Shown here piece by piece: positions 48,594 through 59,792 of a stretch of DNA of 64,000 nt. The DNA lies in NCBI GenBank assembly GCA_037954665.1, contig JBBMOL010000099.1, positions 1,984,001-2,048,000 of the forward strand, in the 5' to 3' direction. Made by a program: the position numbers and the translations under genes. The DNA comes from Laguncularia racemosa. Taxonomy: Eukaryota; Streptophyta; Magnoliopsida; Myrtales; Combretaceae. How positions within the stretch are numbered: the stretch's first letter is position 1; each line of letters begins with the position of its first letter. Under the pieces are notes generated by a model. That model did not search any database. It saw nothing but the letters and a program-made list of their open reading frames with translations, and was not told the DNA's origin.

Positions 48594-49060
48594 CTCGCTC
48601 ATTATTGCCATGTAAGAACTAAAATTTGAATGTTCTTAACATTTAAAAAGCAAAGTCATTATTAAGTTTTTCCCTCACTATAAATATATATATATATATA
48701 TATTTATATTTGCATAGTGACAAGAACTTACATCTAATGAATAGGATATTAAAGGTAATTGACTCAAATCAATTATATTAGTGAAGAAGCTATATGAGGA
48801 AGAGCTCATTTCCTGCAATATCATTATTTTTACATATACATATATATTCTCGCTCATTCTTGCCATGTAAGAGCTAAAATTTGAATGTTCTTAGCATTTA
48901 AAAAGCAAAGTCATTATTAAGTTTTTCCCTCACTATAAATATATATATATATATTTTGCATAGTGACAAGAACTTACATCTAATGAATAGGATATTAAAG
49001 GTAATTGATTGATTCAAATCAATTATATTAGTAAAGAAGCTATATAGGGAAGAACTCAAT
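48594..49060 (+). repeat. Recent direct duplication, 255-bp period
   Basis: CTCGCTCATT begins two nearly identical copies at 48594-48810 and 48849-49060. Both contain GCCATGTAAGARCTAAAATT, TTTTTCCCTCACTATAAATA, a (TA)n tract of different length, and CATCTAATGAATAGGATATT. Differences are few and mostly in the TA tract, so the duplication is young relative to other repeats here. Confidence 0.75.
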
Positions 49061-49309
49061 AATATATATATATATATATATAATATCTAAGTATTAGTAA
49101 AAGTTTAGATATTGAAAAATAAGTTATCGGAATAGGAAAAGATAGCAAGTTGATTCCATTCATTGAAGGAGCCTAAAATTATAAAAGTTCAATCAATTAT
49201 TTTAAGATGAACATAAGAAATTTATAAAGGATATAATAAAATTTAATAATGAGATTATTACATTACTACATGCTTGTACATTTGATCCTTCTGCAAATTC
49301 GTTTGAAGT

Positions 49310-49314
49310 ATCCT
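49310..49314. repeat. Left target-site duplication (ATCCT) of the Tat element
   Basis: ATCCT directly precedes the TGTCCAGTC end of the element. The identical five bases stand at 63741-63745 after the other end. Confidence 0.85.
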
Positions 49315-50076
49315 TGTCCAGTCTAATTTTTGATTTTTTTTTTTCATTTTTATTGCTAATCCGATTTATACTAGACCCTATGCTCATCTAATATAAGTCT
49401 TCGACTTAAACTAGGAATTTCGTCTTATTTTGGAGTCGCTACCCAACTAAAGTTGGAAAAGATTATTAAATTAGGACTAATTGAGCAGATTAATCCTAAT
49501 TTGGATAATTAGTTTTAATCTGCTCAATTAGTCAACAATATTTCCTCTTTTCATTTTTGTGAAAGAGGAAAGGGAAAATCAGAGTTTCTGGACTCGGGGG
49601 CTAACCTATTAAAACCTTAAAGTTACCAGCTTATTCTTCTAAAATCTAAACCCTATCCTAATGTCTTTTATTGTTATTTATTTTGTTTTTATTTTTGTTA
49701 TTTTTTGTTGTGTTTTTGCTTATTGATTAAAAGAAAATTATTCTAATATGGAAAATGATTTTTTTTATTATTTTTAGAGTTGCCCCAAACGGGTGCTTAC
49801 ATACCTACTATTCAGGATCAAACAAGCCGTAATTCGTTTTTCATAAAAACTTTAGTGGGTTAGTTAATTTTAATTATGAAAATACCTCGAATTTACGTTT
49901 TTATCATTTTTAGTATTTTTTTTGGAAAAAATCTAAGCTTAAGCTTAACTATTTTATTTTATTTTTATTAAAAAAATAATTTAAGGAAAAACCAATTTTG
50001 AATTTATTTAAGAAAATGATTTTTCTAAGTGATAAAAATTATTTTTATTTCCTTATTATTAACCTTCCTCTAATTA

Positions 50077-50107
<31 letters not shown>

Positions 50108-51241
50108 TTTTATTTTTATATTATTCTGTCTACTCTAAACATAAAAATAAAAATAGTATAAATTCTATCATTTTTCCTAATATTATTATTTTTTCATTTT
50201 TTGAATTGTAAATAAACAAACAAACAAATAAATAGTAATAAAAAATGGAAAATCCGACTTACCTGGATTTGGTTACGGTGCGTGGGTCGGGTTGAATATG
50301 GTCGAATCGGGCAACGGTCGTAGGTTTTCGCGGGTGGCGTTCTGGCGTCCGTTTTTGTCGATCAGGGGGTGTTTCCAACATTTTTGAGGACGAGGTACTC
50401 GATGGTGGTGGTGGATTTCTCCTAAAGCTTCTCCAAGTAGTGGTTCGAAGAGGTGGTGGTTGGTGGTCGCGGCTTGCGAACTCCGGTGGTTTCGATCTCT
50501 CTTATTTTCTCTCATTTCTCTCTTCCAATTCGTGCCTTTGCTTCCCCATATCGTGCTCTATTTATAGGCACAAAAAATCGAGCTGGATAAGCTCGGATTT
50601 CCTCTGATTGGGACAAATCAGATTTCGATTGAAAAACCCATCTTCGATTTGTTTTGATTCGTGTAAATCTTGGATTTTGTTACGATTTTATGCTAATTGG
50701 ATGATGTTTATCTCATTTTGGTTAAAGATTTAGTGAATTTGTGCAAAAAATCTAATAAAAACGGTTGAAATTCAAATTTTTCCTCACCGACGACGATCTC
50801 GGATGAAGGAAGGAGACGATAACGCGCTCGGCACGTGTGTTCGTGTCACCCAATCGGCTACTGACACGTGTCTTAGAGAAAAAAATTGCAAAACGCGGAT
50901 TTACTTTCCCAGTGTTTCAAACCCCTAACCTCGCACCCCCGCGCGTACCCGAGTCTGTGGCTTGGACCAGTTAGGTTAGCCTACTTCTTATTTTTTTTTT
51001 CCGCAATTTGCATATATGCAATGCAATTTTTATTATTTTGAAATTCCAAAAATTTATAAAAAATAATTTAACTTCTTTTCTTATTATTCCTATCATTATT
51101 TTCCAAAATTGATATATTTTCCCTATTTATTTTATTTTTTGAATATTTTTCCTATTTTTGCTAAATTAGAAGAAAAATTATAAAAAAAAATTAAAAATTG
51201 ACCATTATTAATTATTAGGGTAAAAAAATGGGATGTTTACA
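49315..51241 (-). repeat. 3' LTR of the Tat element
   Basis: 1927 bp. It carries a TATAAATA box (50559-50566, minus strand), a GC-rich leader with a splice donor at 50262 (CCAG|GTAAGTCGG) and a primer-site-like GGTAGCGACTCC (49432-49443). It ends properly in ...GGACA, whereas the 5' LTR has mutated to ...TGATA. It differs from the 5' LTR at scattered sites and small indels throughout. Confidence 0.88.
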
Positions 51242-51258
51242 ACTGCCCCTTTTTGTAG
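51242..51258 (-). promoter_or_regulatory. Polypurine tract of the Tat element
   Basis: On the minus strand, CTACAAAAAGGGGCAGT lies immediately before the TGTAAACATCC start of the 3' LTR, as required for plus-strand priming. Confidence 0.72.
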
Positions 51259-51693
51259 TAAAGTTTGCAAAACTTAACTACAAAGACAAGAAAGACGCCA
51301 TTTTTTGCCTCTAGACTGAATGGATAATGCCCTGGTTTGGCTGGTTATTTGGAATTTGATCTTTAGTAGGAAAATGCTCCATGAACTAATAATCTCACGA
51401 GTGCTTTATGATAATTAGTATTGCTTAGGAAATGGTCTTAAATAACCTAACAATCTGAAGTAATGTATTCTCTTGAAAAGTGCTCTATGGGCTAACTAAT
51501 CGACGATAAGAAACATCTCAAGAATTGTTTAGGAGTATGTTATTGTGAGTGGAATGGCTGATAATAGGAAGTGTTCCATCGGACTAGCAACCCTGAAGAG
51601 AAAATTGTCTCAGGAAGCGCTCTTATGAGCTGGCCACCTGTCAACAGAAGCGTTTGGTTAGATTAGCAACTGTTTGGGGAGAAATGCCTTCGA

Positions 51694-51960
51694 AGAGTGC
51701 TCTCATGAGCTGACTAATCGGTTATCAACAAATTTGAAAAGTGCTCTTATGAGCTGACTAATCAATAGATTCGAATAGCACTCCTATAAGCTAACTAATT
51801 GACAAATTCGAAAAGTGCTCATATGAGCTGACTAATCAATAGATTTGAAAAGTGCTCCTATGAGCTGACTAATCAACAAATTTGAAAAGTGCTCCTATGA
51901 GCTACTAATCAACAGATTTGAAAAGTGTTCCTATGAGCTAACTAATCAATAGTATTAGGA
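51694..51960. repeat. 37-bp minisatellite in the Tat 3' region
   Basis: Seven or so head-to-tail units read AAAGTGCTCCTATGAGCT, then GACTAATCAAYAGATTYGA. Starts are near 51694, 51737, 51774, 51811, 51848, 51885 and 51921. Units differ at a few bases, one lacks a base (51885) and the edge units are most diverged, which is the usual pattern for unequal exchange. Confidence 0.82.
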
Positions 51961-52440
51961 AGTGTCTTTTTAGACTTGCGACCCTGAAGAATAAGTGTCT
52001 CAAAAGGTGCCTCTATGGGCTAACCCTAAGAGAGGATATTTAGGAAAGTACCCCATCGTGAGCTGACTAACCAGTAACGGGAAGCATCTTCTTAGACTTG
52101 CAACCCTGAAGAAGAAGTGTCTTAAAAGGTGCCCTTATGGGCTGACCCCGAGAGAAGATGTTTAGGAAAGTGCCCCTCTGTAGGCTGACTAACCTATAGC
52201 GGGAAGCGTCTTCTTAGACTTGCCACCTTGGGGAAGAAATGTCTCGAAAGGTGCCCCTATGGGCTAACCCTGAGAGAAGATGTTTAAGAAAGTGCCCTAT
52301 TGTGGGCTGATTAACCTATAGCGGGAAGAGTCTTCTTAGACTTGCGATCCTGAAAAATAGGTATCTCGAAAGGTGCTCCTATGGGCTAACCCCGAGAGGA
52401 TATCTAGGAAAGTGCCCCATTGTGGGCTAACTAACCTAAC
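51960..52440. repeat. 121-bp tandem repeat (four copies) in the Tat 3' region
   Basis: Four units start near 51960, 52081, 52203 and 52325. Each contains GTCTTCTTAGACTTGCGACC, then AAAGGTGCCCCTATGGGCTA, then GAAAGTGCCCCATTGTGGGC and GCTGACTAACCTATAGCGG. Each unit consists of three sub-blocks of about 40 bp that share TGCYCCTATGGGCT-like words with the 37-bp array, so the 121-bp unit looks like a higher-order repeat built from the shorter one. Confidence 0.82.
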
Positions 52441-53007
52441 ACTTTTGAAAATGCTTTTAGCGAACGGGTCAAATGATTTGATAAGAGATGTCTTATAATA
52501 TGTAAATGATGGTTATTTACTCTAAGATGCTTACCAATTTATCGTGGATAGCAACCAAACAACCGAATCTTCATGCCGGTTTGCTTCTCCTTTGCTTACT
52601 CTTGCTTCAAAGTAGGGCTGAGGGCCTTGATGCGCTTCCTTTCTTATGCGCATGGCTCTTATGATTGTGGTATTATCTTATTAATGTACCAGGTTTAATG
52701 CTCAAAAGTAGGTAGAATTATATCACAAAATTTATTGAGATTCATTATCATTTCAATGTTCATCATTCATTGGTGAAGTGATGGCTAATGTGTTTAGGAA
52801 TGTTTGTTTTAATGAGAATTGGTTAGAGTTATTGATCATTCAGAGACATTAACTTTGCTTGTAAAAGAAATGAAAACTAGACTCATCGAAATTTATACTG
52901 AATATTGGCATTCATAAACATTGGCAAAATCTCAATTTTCTTGCCTAAGGATAATACATCTTAACAGCATCTATATTAATGGGGTCTCTCAATTCTGAAT
53001 CATCCAT

Positions 53008-53877
53008 TTAAGTTAATATCAAAGCACCTCCTAACAATACCTTTTTTACAACGTATGGGCCCTCATAGTTTGGGGTAAACTTCCCCCTGGAATCTTGAGC
53101 ATTCGGGAGAACTTTCTTTAGCACAAGATCTCCTTCTTTAAAGCATCGAGGTCTCATTTTCTTATTGAATGCTCGGGCCATTCTTTGTTGGTAACACTGG
53201 TTGTGAGACAATGCGGTGAGTCTTTTTTCATCGATCAAATTCAATTGATCGAGCCTCTTCTTTACCCAGTCTGACTCATCTAACTGCGCTTCTAATAGAA
53301 TTCTGAAGGATGGTATTTCGACTTCAATTGGTAAAATTGCCTTAGTACCATATACTAGGGAATATGGGGTAACTTCAGTAGATGTTCTAATTAAGGTTCT
53401 GTAAGCCATGGGGGTGAATGGAAGCGTCTCGTGCCAATCTTTGTAAGTGATTGTCATCTTTTCGATGATTCTTTTGACATTATTGTTGGCTGCTTCTTCT
53501 GCCCCATTCATCTGAGGTCGCTAGGGAGTTGAATTTCTATGGTTTATGTAGAACTATCGACACAAATCTGTCATTGACTTGTTGTTGAGATTGCTTCCAT
53601 TGTCAATGATAATTGACTTGGGAACTCCGTATCGAGCTATTATGTCCCTCTTCAAGAATCGAACTATTACCCCTTTTGTGACACTAGCATATGACAAAGC
53701 TTCCACCCACTTGGTGAAGTAATCAATGGCTACCAATATAAATTTATGGCCGTTGGACGTTGTTAAAGTGATTGGGCTGATGATGTCGATCCCCCACATG
53801 GAGAAAGGCCATGGTGCAGACAATGAATGAAGTTCTTTAGGCGGGGCATTTATTCGGTTTGCATAAACTTGATACAA
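53008..53877 (-). pseudogene. Integrase core and C-terminal domain of the Tat element
   Basis: The integrase joins element cDNA to host DNA. The DDE triad can be traced: Asp in MWGIDIISP, Asp in IIIDNGSNLNN, and Glu in MNGAEEAAN. Downstream is the YKDWHETLPF...RTSTEVTPYSLVYG region, then a GPY-type C-terminal motif (NYEGPYVVKKVL). Stops break the frame between 53554 and 53511 (near FYINHRNSTP) and just after GGALILT at 53008. There is no frameshift, since both open parts lie in the same frame as the protease and reverse transcriptase upstream. The residues after the stop (DDSELRDPINIDAVKMYY) still match the usual family end. Confidence 0.85.
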
Positions 53878-53928
53878 GTGACAGTGCTTGACTTATTTGA
53901 TACAATCTGATTCCATGGTTAGCTAATA

Positions 53929-54792
53929 TTAGCCTATCCTCATGATTTTTCGGACCAACATGTAGCCGTTCATGTGAGGTCCACATACTCCTTCATGCAC
54001 TTCTTTCATCAGTTCACATGCTTCATTTCTATCCACACATCTTAACAAGGTGGTATCAGACAATCTTTTATAAAGCACATGCTCATTTAATAAGAAATGA
54101 CTTGCTAACCTTCTGAGTGTTCTTTGGTTATTTTTGCTAACCATTTTAAGGTATTTGCTTTCTTGGAGAAAAGTTTTGATATCATAATACCAAGGTTTAC
54201 CATCTTGTGCTTTTTCGATTACCAAACAGTAGGCGGGCCAATTTTCGATTTCTATTTTCAATGGTTGGACTTCGACTCCCCCTGTTATCTGAATTATAGA
54301 TGCTAGTGTGGTGAGTGCATCTACAAACTGATTCCGAGTTCTCGGGATGCATGTGAAGGGGATTGCTTTGAATTCATCGATTAGCTTTGTTAAATGCTGA
54401 TGGTATGGTACCAATTTGGGGACTTTAGTTTTGTATTCCCCTCTCATCTGTAATATGATGAGTGAAGAATCTTCGTACACTTCTAATTCATGGATCTCCA
54501 TGTGGTAAGCCATTTTGAGGCCGGGTATGCATGCCTCATATTTCGCGATATTATTAGTATGTGGAAATGTGAGTCTTGTTGCTGAAGGGAATTTTGTTCC
54601 TTTTGGTGATAATAGCACTGCCTTGATCCCACAACCAAATACATTGGCAACTCTGTCAAAGAACATCTTCCATCTAGGGCTTTGTTCTGTCCCATAGTCT
54701 TCTACTGGTGCGCCCTCCGCTATTAATATATTTTCATCAGGGAATTGGGCTTGTGATTCTTGGGGATCTCCCTCAACTGGGTGTTCTGTCAA
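53929..54792 (-). pseudogene. Archaeal-type RNase H and integrase zinc-binding region
   Basis: A 287-codon open stretch. Residues about 43-170 form the second RNase H typical of Tat elements: WKMFFDRVANVFGCGIKAVL, TNNIAKYEACI, ELEVYEDSSLII and NQFVDALTTLASI. The first Asp, the Asp of EDS and the Asp of VDAL are kept. The catalytic Glu of the usual TNNxAEYEA is Lys here, so the enzyme would be dead even without the stops. The last 100 residues run into the integrase N-terminal HHCC finger (HEGVCGPHMNGY). Past two stops the finger's second Cys is Tyr (CHLYQ instead of CHxCQ). Confidence 0.83.
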
Positions 54793-54796
54793 CTGA

Positions 54797-56430
54797 TCAG
54801 CTAAAGATTGCCCTTTTTATTGAGTTTTGATTTATGTATGTGATATTGAATTCTGATAAGAGCATTTTCCATTTGGAGATTATCCCTAACAAAACGGGCT
54901 TCTCTGCCAAGTACTTCAAATGATCATGTCTTGTCAGCAACTCGATGGGATAGTAAAGGGTGTACTGCCTCAATCGGTGCATAACCTAAATCAAAGTACA
55001 ACAAGTCCTCTCTATTTTTGAATACCTCTATTCCCCGTCTGTGAATTTCTTGCTTAGATAATATATGGAACGTTCTCTTCCCTCTTCATCTTTTTGTCCC
55101 AACACGTACCCCATGGATTCAGGGAGTATCGTAAGGTATAAGATAAGGGTTTTCCTGGTTTTGGAACTATCAAGACTGGGGGATTTATGAGATAGTCTTT
55201 AATTATCCTGAATGCTTCTTCACATTCATTGTCCCATTCTACTACAACATTCTTTTTTAGCAGACGGAATAGTGGGCGGCATTTGTCTGTGAGCTGTGAG
55301 ATAAAATAGGCTATATAATTCAACCTTCCCAGCAAACCTCTCACCTCTTTGATAGTACGTGGAGAGGGTAGTCCCAGTATGGCCTTTACTTTGTTAGGGT
55401 CGATTTTAATGCCTTTTCGGCTTATGACAAACCCTAACAACTTGCCTGTTGTGACCCTAAAGGTGCACTCTTCTTGATTTAACTTAAGCTGAAACTTTCT
55501 TAATCGCTTGAACAATTTCCTCAGAATAACTGCATAGCTTTCTTCTTCTTTAGACTTGGCTATCATATCGTCGACGTATACTTCGACTTCTCGATGCATC
55601 ATGTCATGAAGTATCGCGACCATGGCTCTCTAATACGTTGCCCCAGCGTTTTTCAAATTAAAAGGCATGACTTTGTAACAGAAAGTTCCCCACGTTGTGA
55701 TAAAGGTCGTTTTTGTTTTATCTTCTTCAGCCATTTTTATCTAATTATATCCTGGGAAACCGTCCATAAATGAGAAGAGATGGTTTCCTACAGTGTTGTC
55801 TACCAGGACATCGATGTGAGGTAGAGGGAAGTTGTCTTTTAGCGTAGCTTGGTTTAAATCTCGAAAGTCTACGCATACAAATACTTTCTCGTTCTATTTT
55901 AGAACGGAGACTATATTTGCTATCCATTCCGGATAGTCAGACACCTCGATGAATCCCACTTCTAGTAGTTTTTTTACTTCCTCTTTAATCTTTAGTATGT
56001 TAGGCCTAAATCTTCTCAATTTTTGTTTTTTAGGTTTGGCATCTTCCCTTGTGGGAAGCTTGTGAACTACTATTGACTGGTCTAGTCCTCGCATGTCACC
56101 ATATGACTAGGCGAATACATCTGCATATTCAATTAATAGCTCGACTATCTCGCGCTTTTGCTTGGCACTCAAATTGGCCCCAATCTTGAGGTTTTTAGGC
56201 TTCTCAGTGCTTCATAGATTTACTGTCTCCACCGGCTCGTCAATCGAAATCCCACTTTGTTCATGTTTTTGCCAATTTTCTCGTATTATTTCGTGGTCAA
56301 GGACATCGCCTCTAATGACTGACCCAATAGTGTTGGAAACGATATCGGTGTTTCCATTACTTACCTGTGCAAAATGTCCCTGACGTTCGATAGTAGGGAA
56401 TTTGTGGGTAAAGTGAAATGATAACACGTA
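54797..56430 (-). pseudogene. Reverse transcriptase and first RNase H of the Tat element
   Basis: Motifs in order: IVVHKLPTREDAKPKKQKLR (N-terminal), VCVDFRDLN (motif A Asp), NHLFSFMDGFPGYN, TTFITTWGTFCYKVMPFNLK, and VYVDDMIAKSK (the catalytic YVDD, about 55585). Then come LGFVISRKGIKIDPNKV and LLGRLNYIAYFI of the connection. Single-base changes give stops before motif A (after IVSVLK), in PGYN*IKMAEEDK and in ATY*RAM. After 55054 the frame shifts into the piece 54982-54797 (LTRHDHLKYLAEKPVLLG, KWKMLLSEFNI) and shifts back before 54792. That piece is the tail of the conventional, degenerate RNase H. Confidence 0.85.
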
Positions 56431-56479
56431 TATATAAGCAAAAAAGGAATGAATTGTAATTTATTGAATCTGAAAAATA

Positions 56480-57680
56480 ACCACAATAGCAACTTGTTTA
56501 ATAATTTTTCCCTATCCTTGAGCTAAGCTAGTGCTATTAATAGGATGATAGAACCAATTGTTAAGAGCTAGATGCTGCTCGGATGTGCAAGAGGTTAGGC
56601 CTTCATTGCTGATGTCGATTTCACTTATCCTTGGCTCTTGAATGGTAGTTGCTTGCTTAAATGATTGTTGGAGGGGTGGAAAACGCATTTGAGTATCACT
56701 TGGCTTCTCTTTCCTTCTACCTCTAATACCTTTTGCTTGTGCCTCTTCTTGGGCTGTAGGAACGTACCCTAATCTAAACGTCCCTTGCTATCCCTCCTTA
56801 AACTGATGGCCCTCTTTGCTAGTTACCATGTTCACCTCGTTGAATATTTGGAGACTAAAGTCTTCGAAACCGTCTTCCTCGATGTAGGGTATGGCGGTCT
56901 CTTTATAGATGGCATAATCTTGCTCTCTTAGCACGGTGATGATATGTTCATTTGCTATGAACTTGACTTTCTGATGGAGACTTGAGGGTATGGCTCTAGC
57001 GGTATGTATCTATGGCCTTCCCAATAGTAAATTGAAAGACCTTGGAATGTCGAGGACTTGGAAGGAGATGTGGAATATCTATGGACCAATCTTCATTGGA
57101 AAGCTGATCTCCCCCACTATTTCTCTCTTAGACCCATCGAAGGCCCTAACCACTATTGAACTTGGCTTAATGTTGCTTGGATCGACTCTCAGCAGTTCAA
57201 GGGTGGCTAAAGGGCATACGTTGATAGAAGATCCATTGTCAATGAGTACTCTGGAGATGATTGTATCGTTGCATTTCACTACTATGAATAGTGGTTTTGT
57301 ATGTTGGTATCCGTCTTCCCCCAGCTCTTCAGGAGAGAAAGATATTTGATCCATGGTGAAGATTGAATTTGCCACATGGCTCAATTTCTCTGTTGTGATG
57401 CCCTCTGGTACCTTGATTTGTTTGAGCACTTTGAAGAGTGCTTCCCTATGAGGCTTAAACGTTGTGAGGAGGCCTATAAGTGATATTTGGGCTAGAACCT
57501 TATTCAATTGTTCCATGATCTTATATTCGCTTGCCTTGACCATCTTTGTAAATGCAGAGAGCCCCTCTTCTTCCTCTTTCCTTACCTCAGTGTTGGGCTC
57601 TTTGATTAAGATCCTGTATTTTGGGTCATAAATTCTCCCAGAACGGGTGATCCCTCCTGTGATAGGGGGTCTTTTTTTTA
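56480..57680 (-). pseudogene. Aspartic protease region of the Tat polyprotein
   Basis: The protease that cuts Gag-Pol. The active-site strand reads VLIDNGSSINVCPL (about 57245-57200), a DNGS variant of the usual DTGS that is normal in this lineage. It is followed by IVVRAFDGSKREIVGEISFP and a flap-like remainder up to LLGRPWI-type sequence near 57000. Upstream is a conserved linker: TRSGRIYDPK (about 57640) and a segment with KMVKASEYKIMEQLNK and LSHVANSIFTMDQISFSP. The region continues in the reverse-transcriptase frame. A stop at 57076 and others near 56790 and 56520 interrupt it. Confidence 0.8.
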
Positions 57681-59515
57681 TTGAGAGCCCGATAGTTAAA
57701 TGGTGCTGCTTTATACCTCTCTGAGGGTATTGGGACATTGAATACATATCTCTTCTTTGAAATTTGTACCTTAGTAGATTGTCCTTCGTAGCACTGTATG
57801 ACTATCGGTTTTTGGTCCGATTTAAGCATGTTCACGGACTTCTCCCTCTCCTTTGGTGGGTTGTCTTCTTTCTCAAACTCGGGCCCCCATCCACTAGGTG
57901 GCCTATACTTGGTTGTTGTGAAAGAGTAATTTACCAGATACTTAAATCTCCCATGCGATTTACCTAAGGTATCGACCGTTAGGTCTCCAACTAACCATCT
58001 CTTCTTGATCTGTGATTTAGGGGTTTCAACTGGGACTTAGCGTGGGTGACTTTCTTGCTGCACTATTGCTTTTTGCTATTTTGGGGACTCTTTGGAGTCC
58101 GGCTCTTCGGATGTGATCATATTGACAGTGGGCTTATGGTTAGGCAGCAGATTAGTGTTGACATTGGGTGCTAGTGTGTTGATAAAGTCCAATTGCACTA
58201 TTTCGATGTCAATTAGATCTTGAATCTTGTTTCGGAGCCTCCAGCATCTATCTGTGGAATTCCCCTCTTGGCCCATATGATAATTACATTTGAGGCTTGA
58301 GTTAAAATTTCTAGGCTTGTACCGGTCACTTGGGATCTCGAAGCTGATTAAATTATCTGCTCGCAGCCGAGCAAAGACCTAGCTGAGCAAGATTGGGATC
58401 GAAGTGAATTTTCTTAAGACCTTGGTGGCCTGGGTGTGATTCATCGGCGACTGTTGGATTGGGGCATTCGCGGTCTGAAATGTCACGCGGGTCCCAACTT
58501 TGTCCACTTTATCGGAGCTAACCATGCTGACGGTGGACTCCTTGGCTTTACTACTCCCTAGGGGCCTCTACGATGATGCGATTCTAAGAGGGTCCACTGT
58601 TTGGAGTCTCCCTGATGTGATGGCATTCTCAATTCGGCACCCTGCTGCCACTACTTCTGCAAAGCTAGATGACGTTTGGCCCACCGGATGTGAGAAGTAA
58701 GTCTTATCCAGAGTGTTGACAAAGACGAATGTCAACTCCTTTTCAAAAATTGGGGTCGCTACCCTAGCAGCTTAAGCCCTCCAGCGTTGGGCATATTCCT
58801 TAAAAGACTCAGTATGTTTCTTTCGGAGACTTCCTAAGTCCATTATCGAAGGGGCAACCTCAATGTTGAATTTGTATTGATTGTAGAATGCCCGAGCGAG
58901 TCTTTCCCAGGTACTAACTTGGTTAAAGTCTAAGTATGCATACCAGATAAGGGCAGGTCTTGTGGGGCTGTCTTGGAAGGTCTGGATCATGAGCTAGTCA
59001 TATTGGGCATATTTGCTCATCTTCCGTACATACAGCCTTGTATACATCTTAGGGCAACTAGTGCCATCATATTTTTCAAATTCTGGGGTCTTGAACTTCT
59101 TTAGGTACACTTCTTCCCCATATACTGGTAAGCTAGTGATCCTTGCCTGCTCAAAACTGTTAGGCCCTTCTATTGTTTTTATCTTATCAGTCAGCTGTTT
59201 TTATCTTATTGTTTTTATGACGTCCGAGGTTGGACCAAGGTTGACTCTCGGTTCATATTCGAATGCCGGGTTGAGGTGGGAATTGATCTCTTCATATTCT
59301 AAAGGTTGACGTTCTACTACTTTCCCTTTTCTGGCCCCTCAGTGTTCTTCCTGAGTTGGTTGGGTGGTGCAAAGGAGGCCAATACTCTCAGTTAGGAGGT
59401 GAACTTGTGCAGCCAATTGCTGGACTGTTTGTTCCAAGGATATAATCCTAGGATCCGAGGCAGTATCAGTGTTGGTGTTGTTGCAATTGTCGCTGTTGTT
59501 GCCACTATTTGCCAT
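57670..59515 (-). pseudogene. Gag of the Tat element
   Basis: The capsid/nucleocapsid polyprotein. It starts ATG at 59515 with MANSGNNSDNCNN and a coiled-coil-like stretch (ISLEQTVQQLAAQVHLLTES). The capsid homology follows: FEKYDGTSCPKMYTRLYVRK, IQTFQDSPTRPALIWYAYLD, TWERLARAFYNQYKFN and SFKEYAQRWR. A finger-like CNYHMGQEGNSTDRCW (about 58295) and LRNKIQDLID match the nucleocapsid-like region of plant Tat Gags. The whole stretch is in one frame with about six stops (for example after QPTQEEH and after KYAQYD). It leaves frame near 57670 at a run of T on the plus strand (AAAA run in the element), where the protease frame takes over by one base. Confidence 0.82.
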
Positions 59516-59792
59516 TTTGGTCTTTGAGCGGGTGTAGATTGGGCTCCTTAGAGGATTCGGTTGTTTGGGAGCTATCTTTGATACTTGGCGGGCATTTTTC
59601 TTAGTTTAATGCATGTATGTAAATATGATGCATATATTACACATATGCTAAAATAAAGGGGCTAACAATTGATTAATGATATAATTCTGAAATTTTATTT
59701 TTATTAATATTGAAAACTCGGAGTTCGATACTTGAAACATGAAAAAGTAAAAGTACAATGCTAATCTATTTCATAGTCCTCTTCTTCTTCTT

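Larger units (their letters stand above)
51259..53007 (-). other. Long 3' untranslated region of the Tat element
   Basis: About 1.75 kb between the integrase stop and the polypurine tract without any reading frame. It consists mainly of two tandem arrays (about 51694-51960 and 51960-52440). Around them are single degenerate copies of the same words (AGTGCTCTATGGGCTAACTA near 51479, GCGCTCTTATGAGCTG near 51617). Confidence 0.75.

Noticed and set aside
50273..50515. Histidine-rich frame in the 3' LTR, also present at 62778-63032 in the 5' LTR
   Set aside because: It coincides with the GC-rich leader between TATA box and splice donor, where similarity between the two LTRs is DNA-wide. The solo LTR does not keep it. 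It resembles no known protein.
51694..52440. Regular repeats that might be taken for a CRISPR array
   Set aside because: The units are contiguous and diverged, without unique spacers, and they sit inside a plant retrotransposon.
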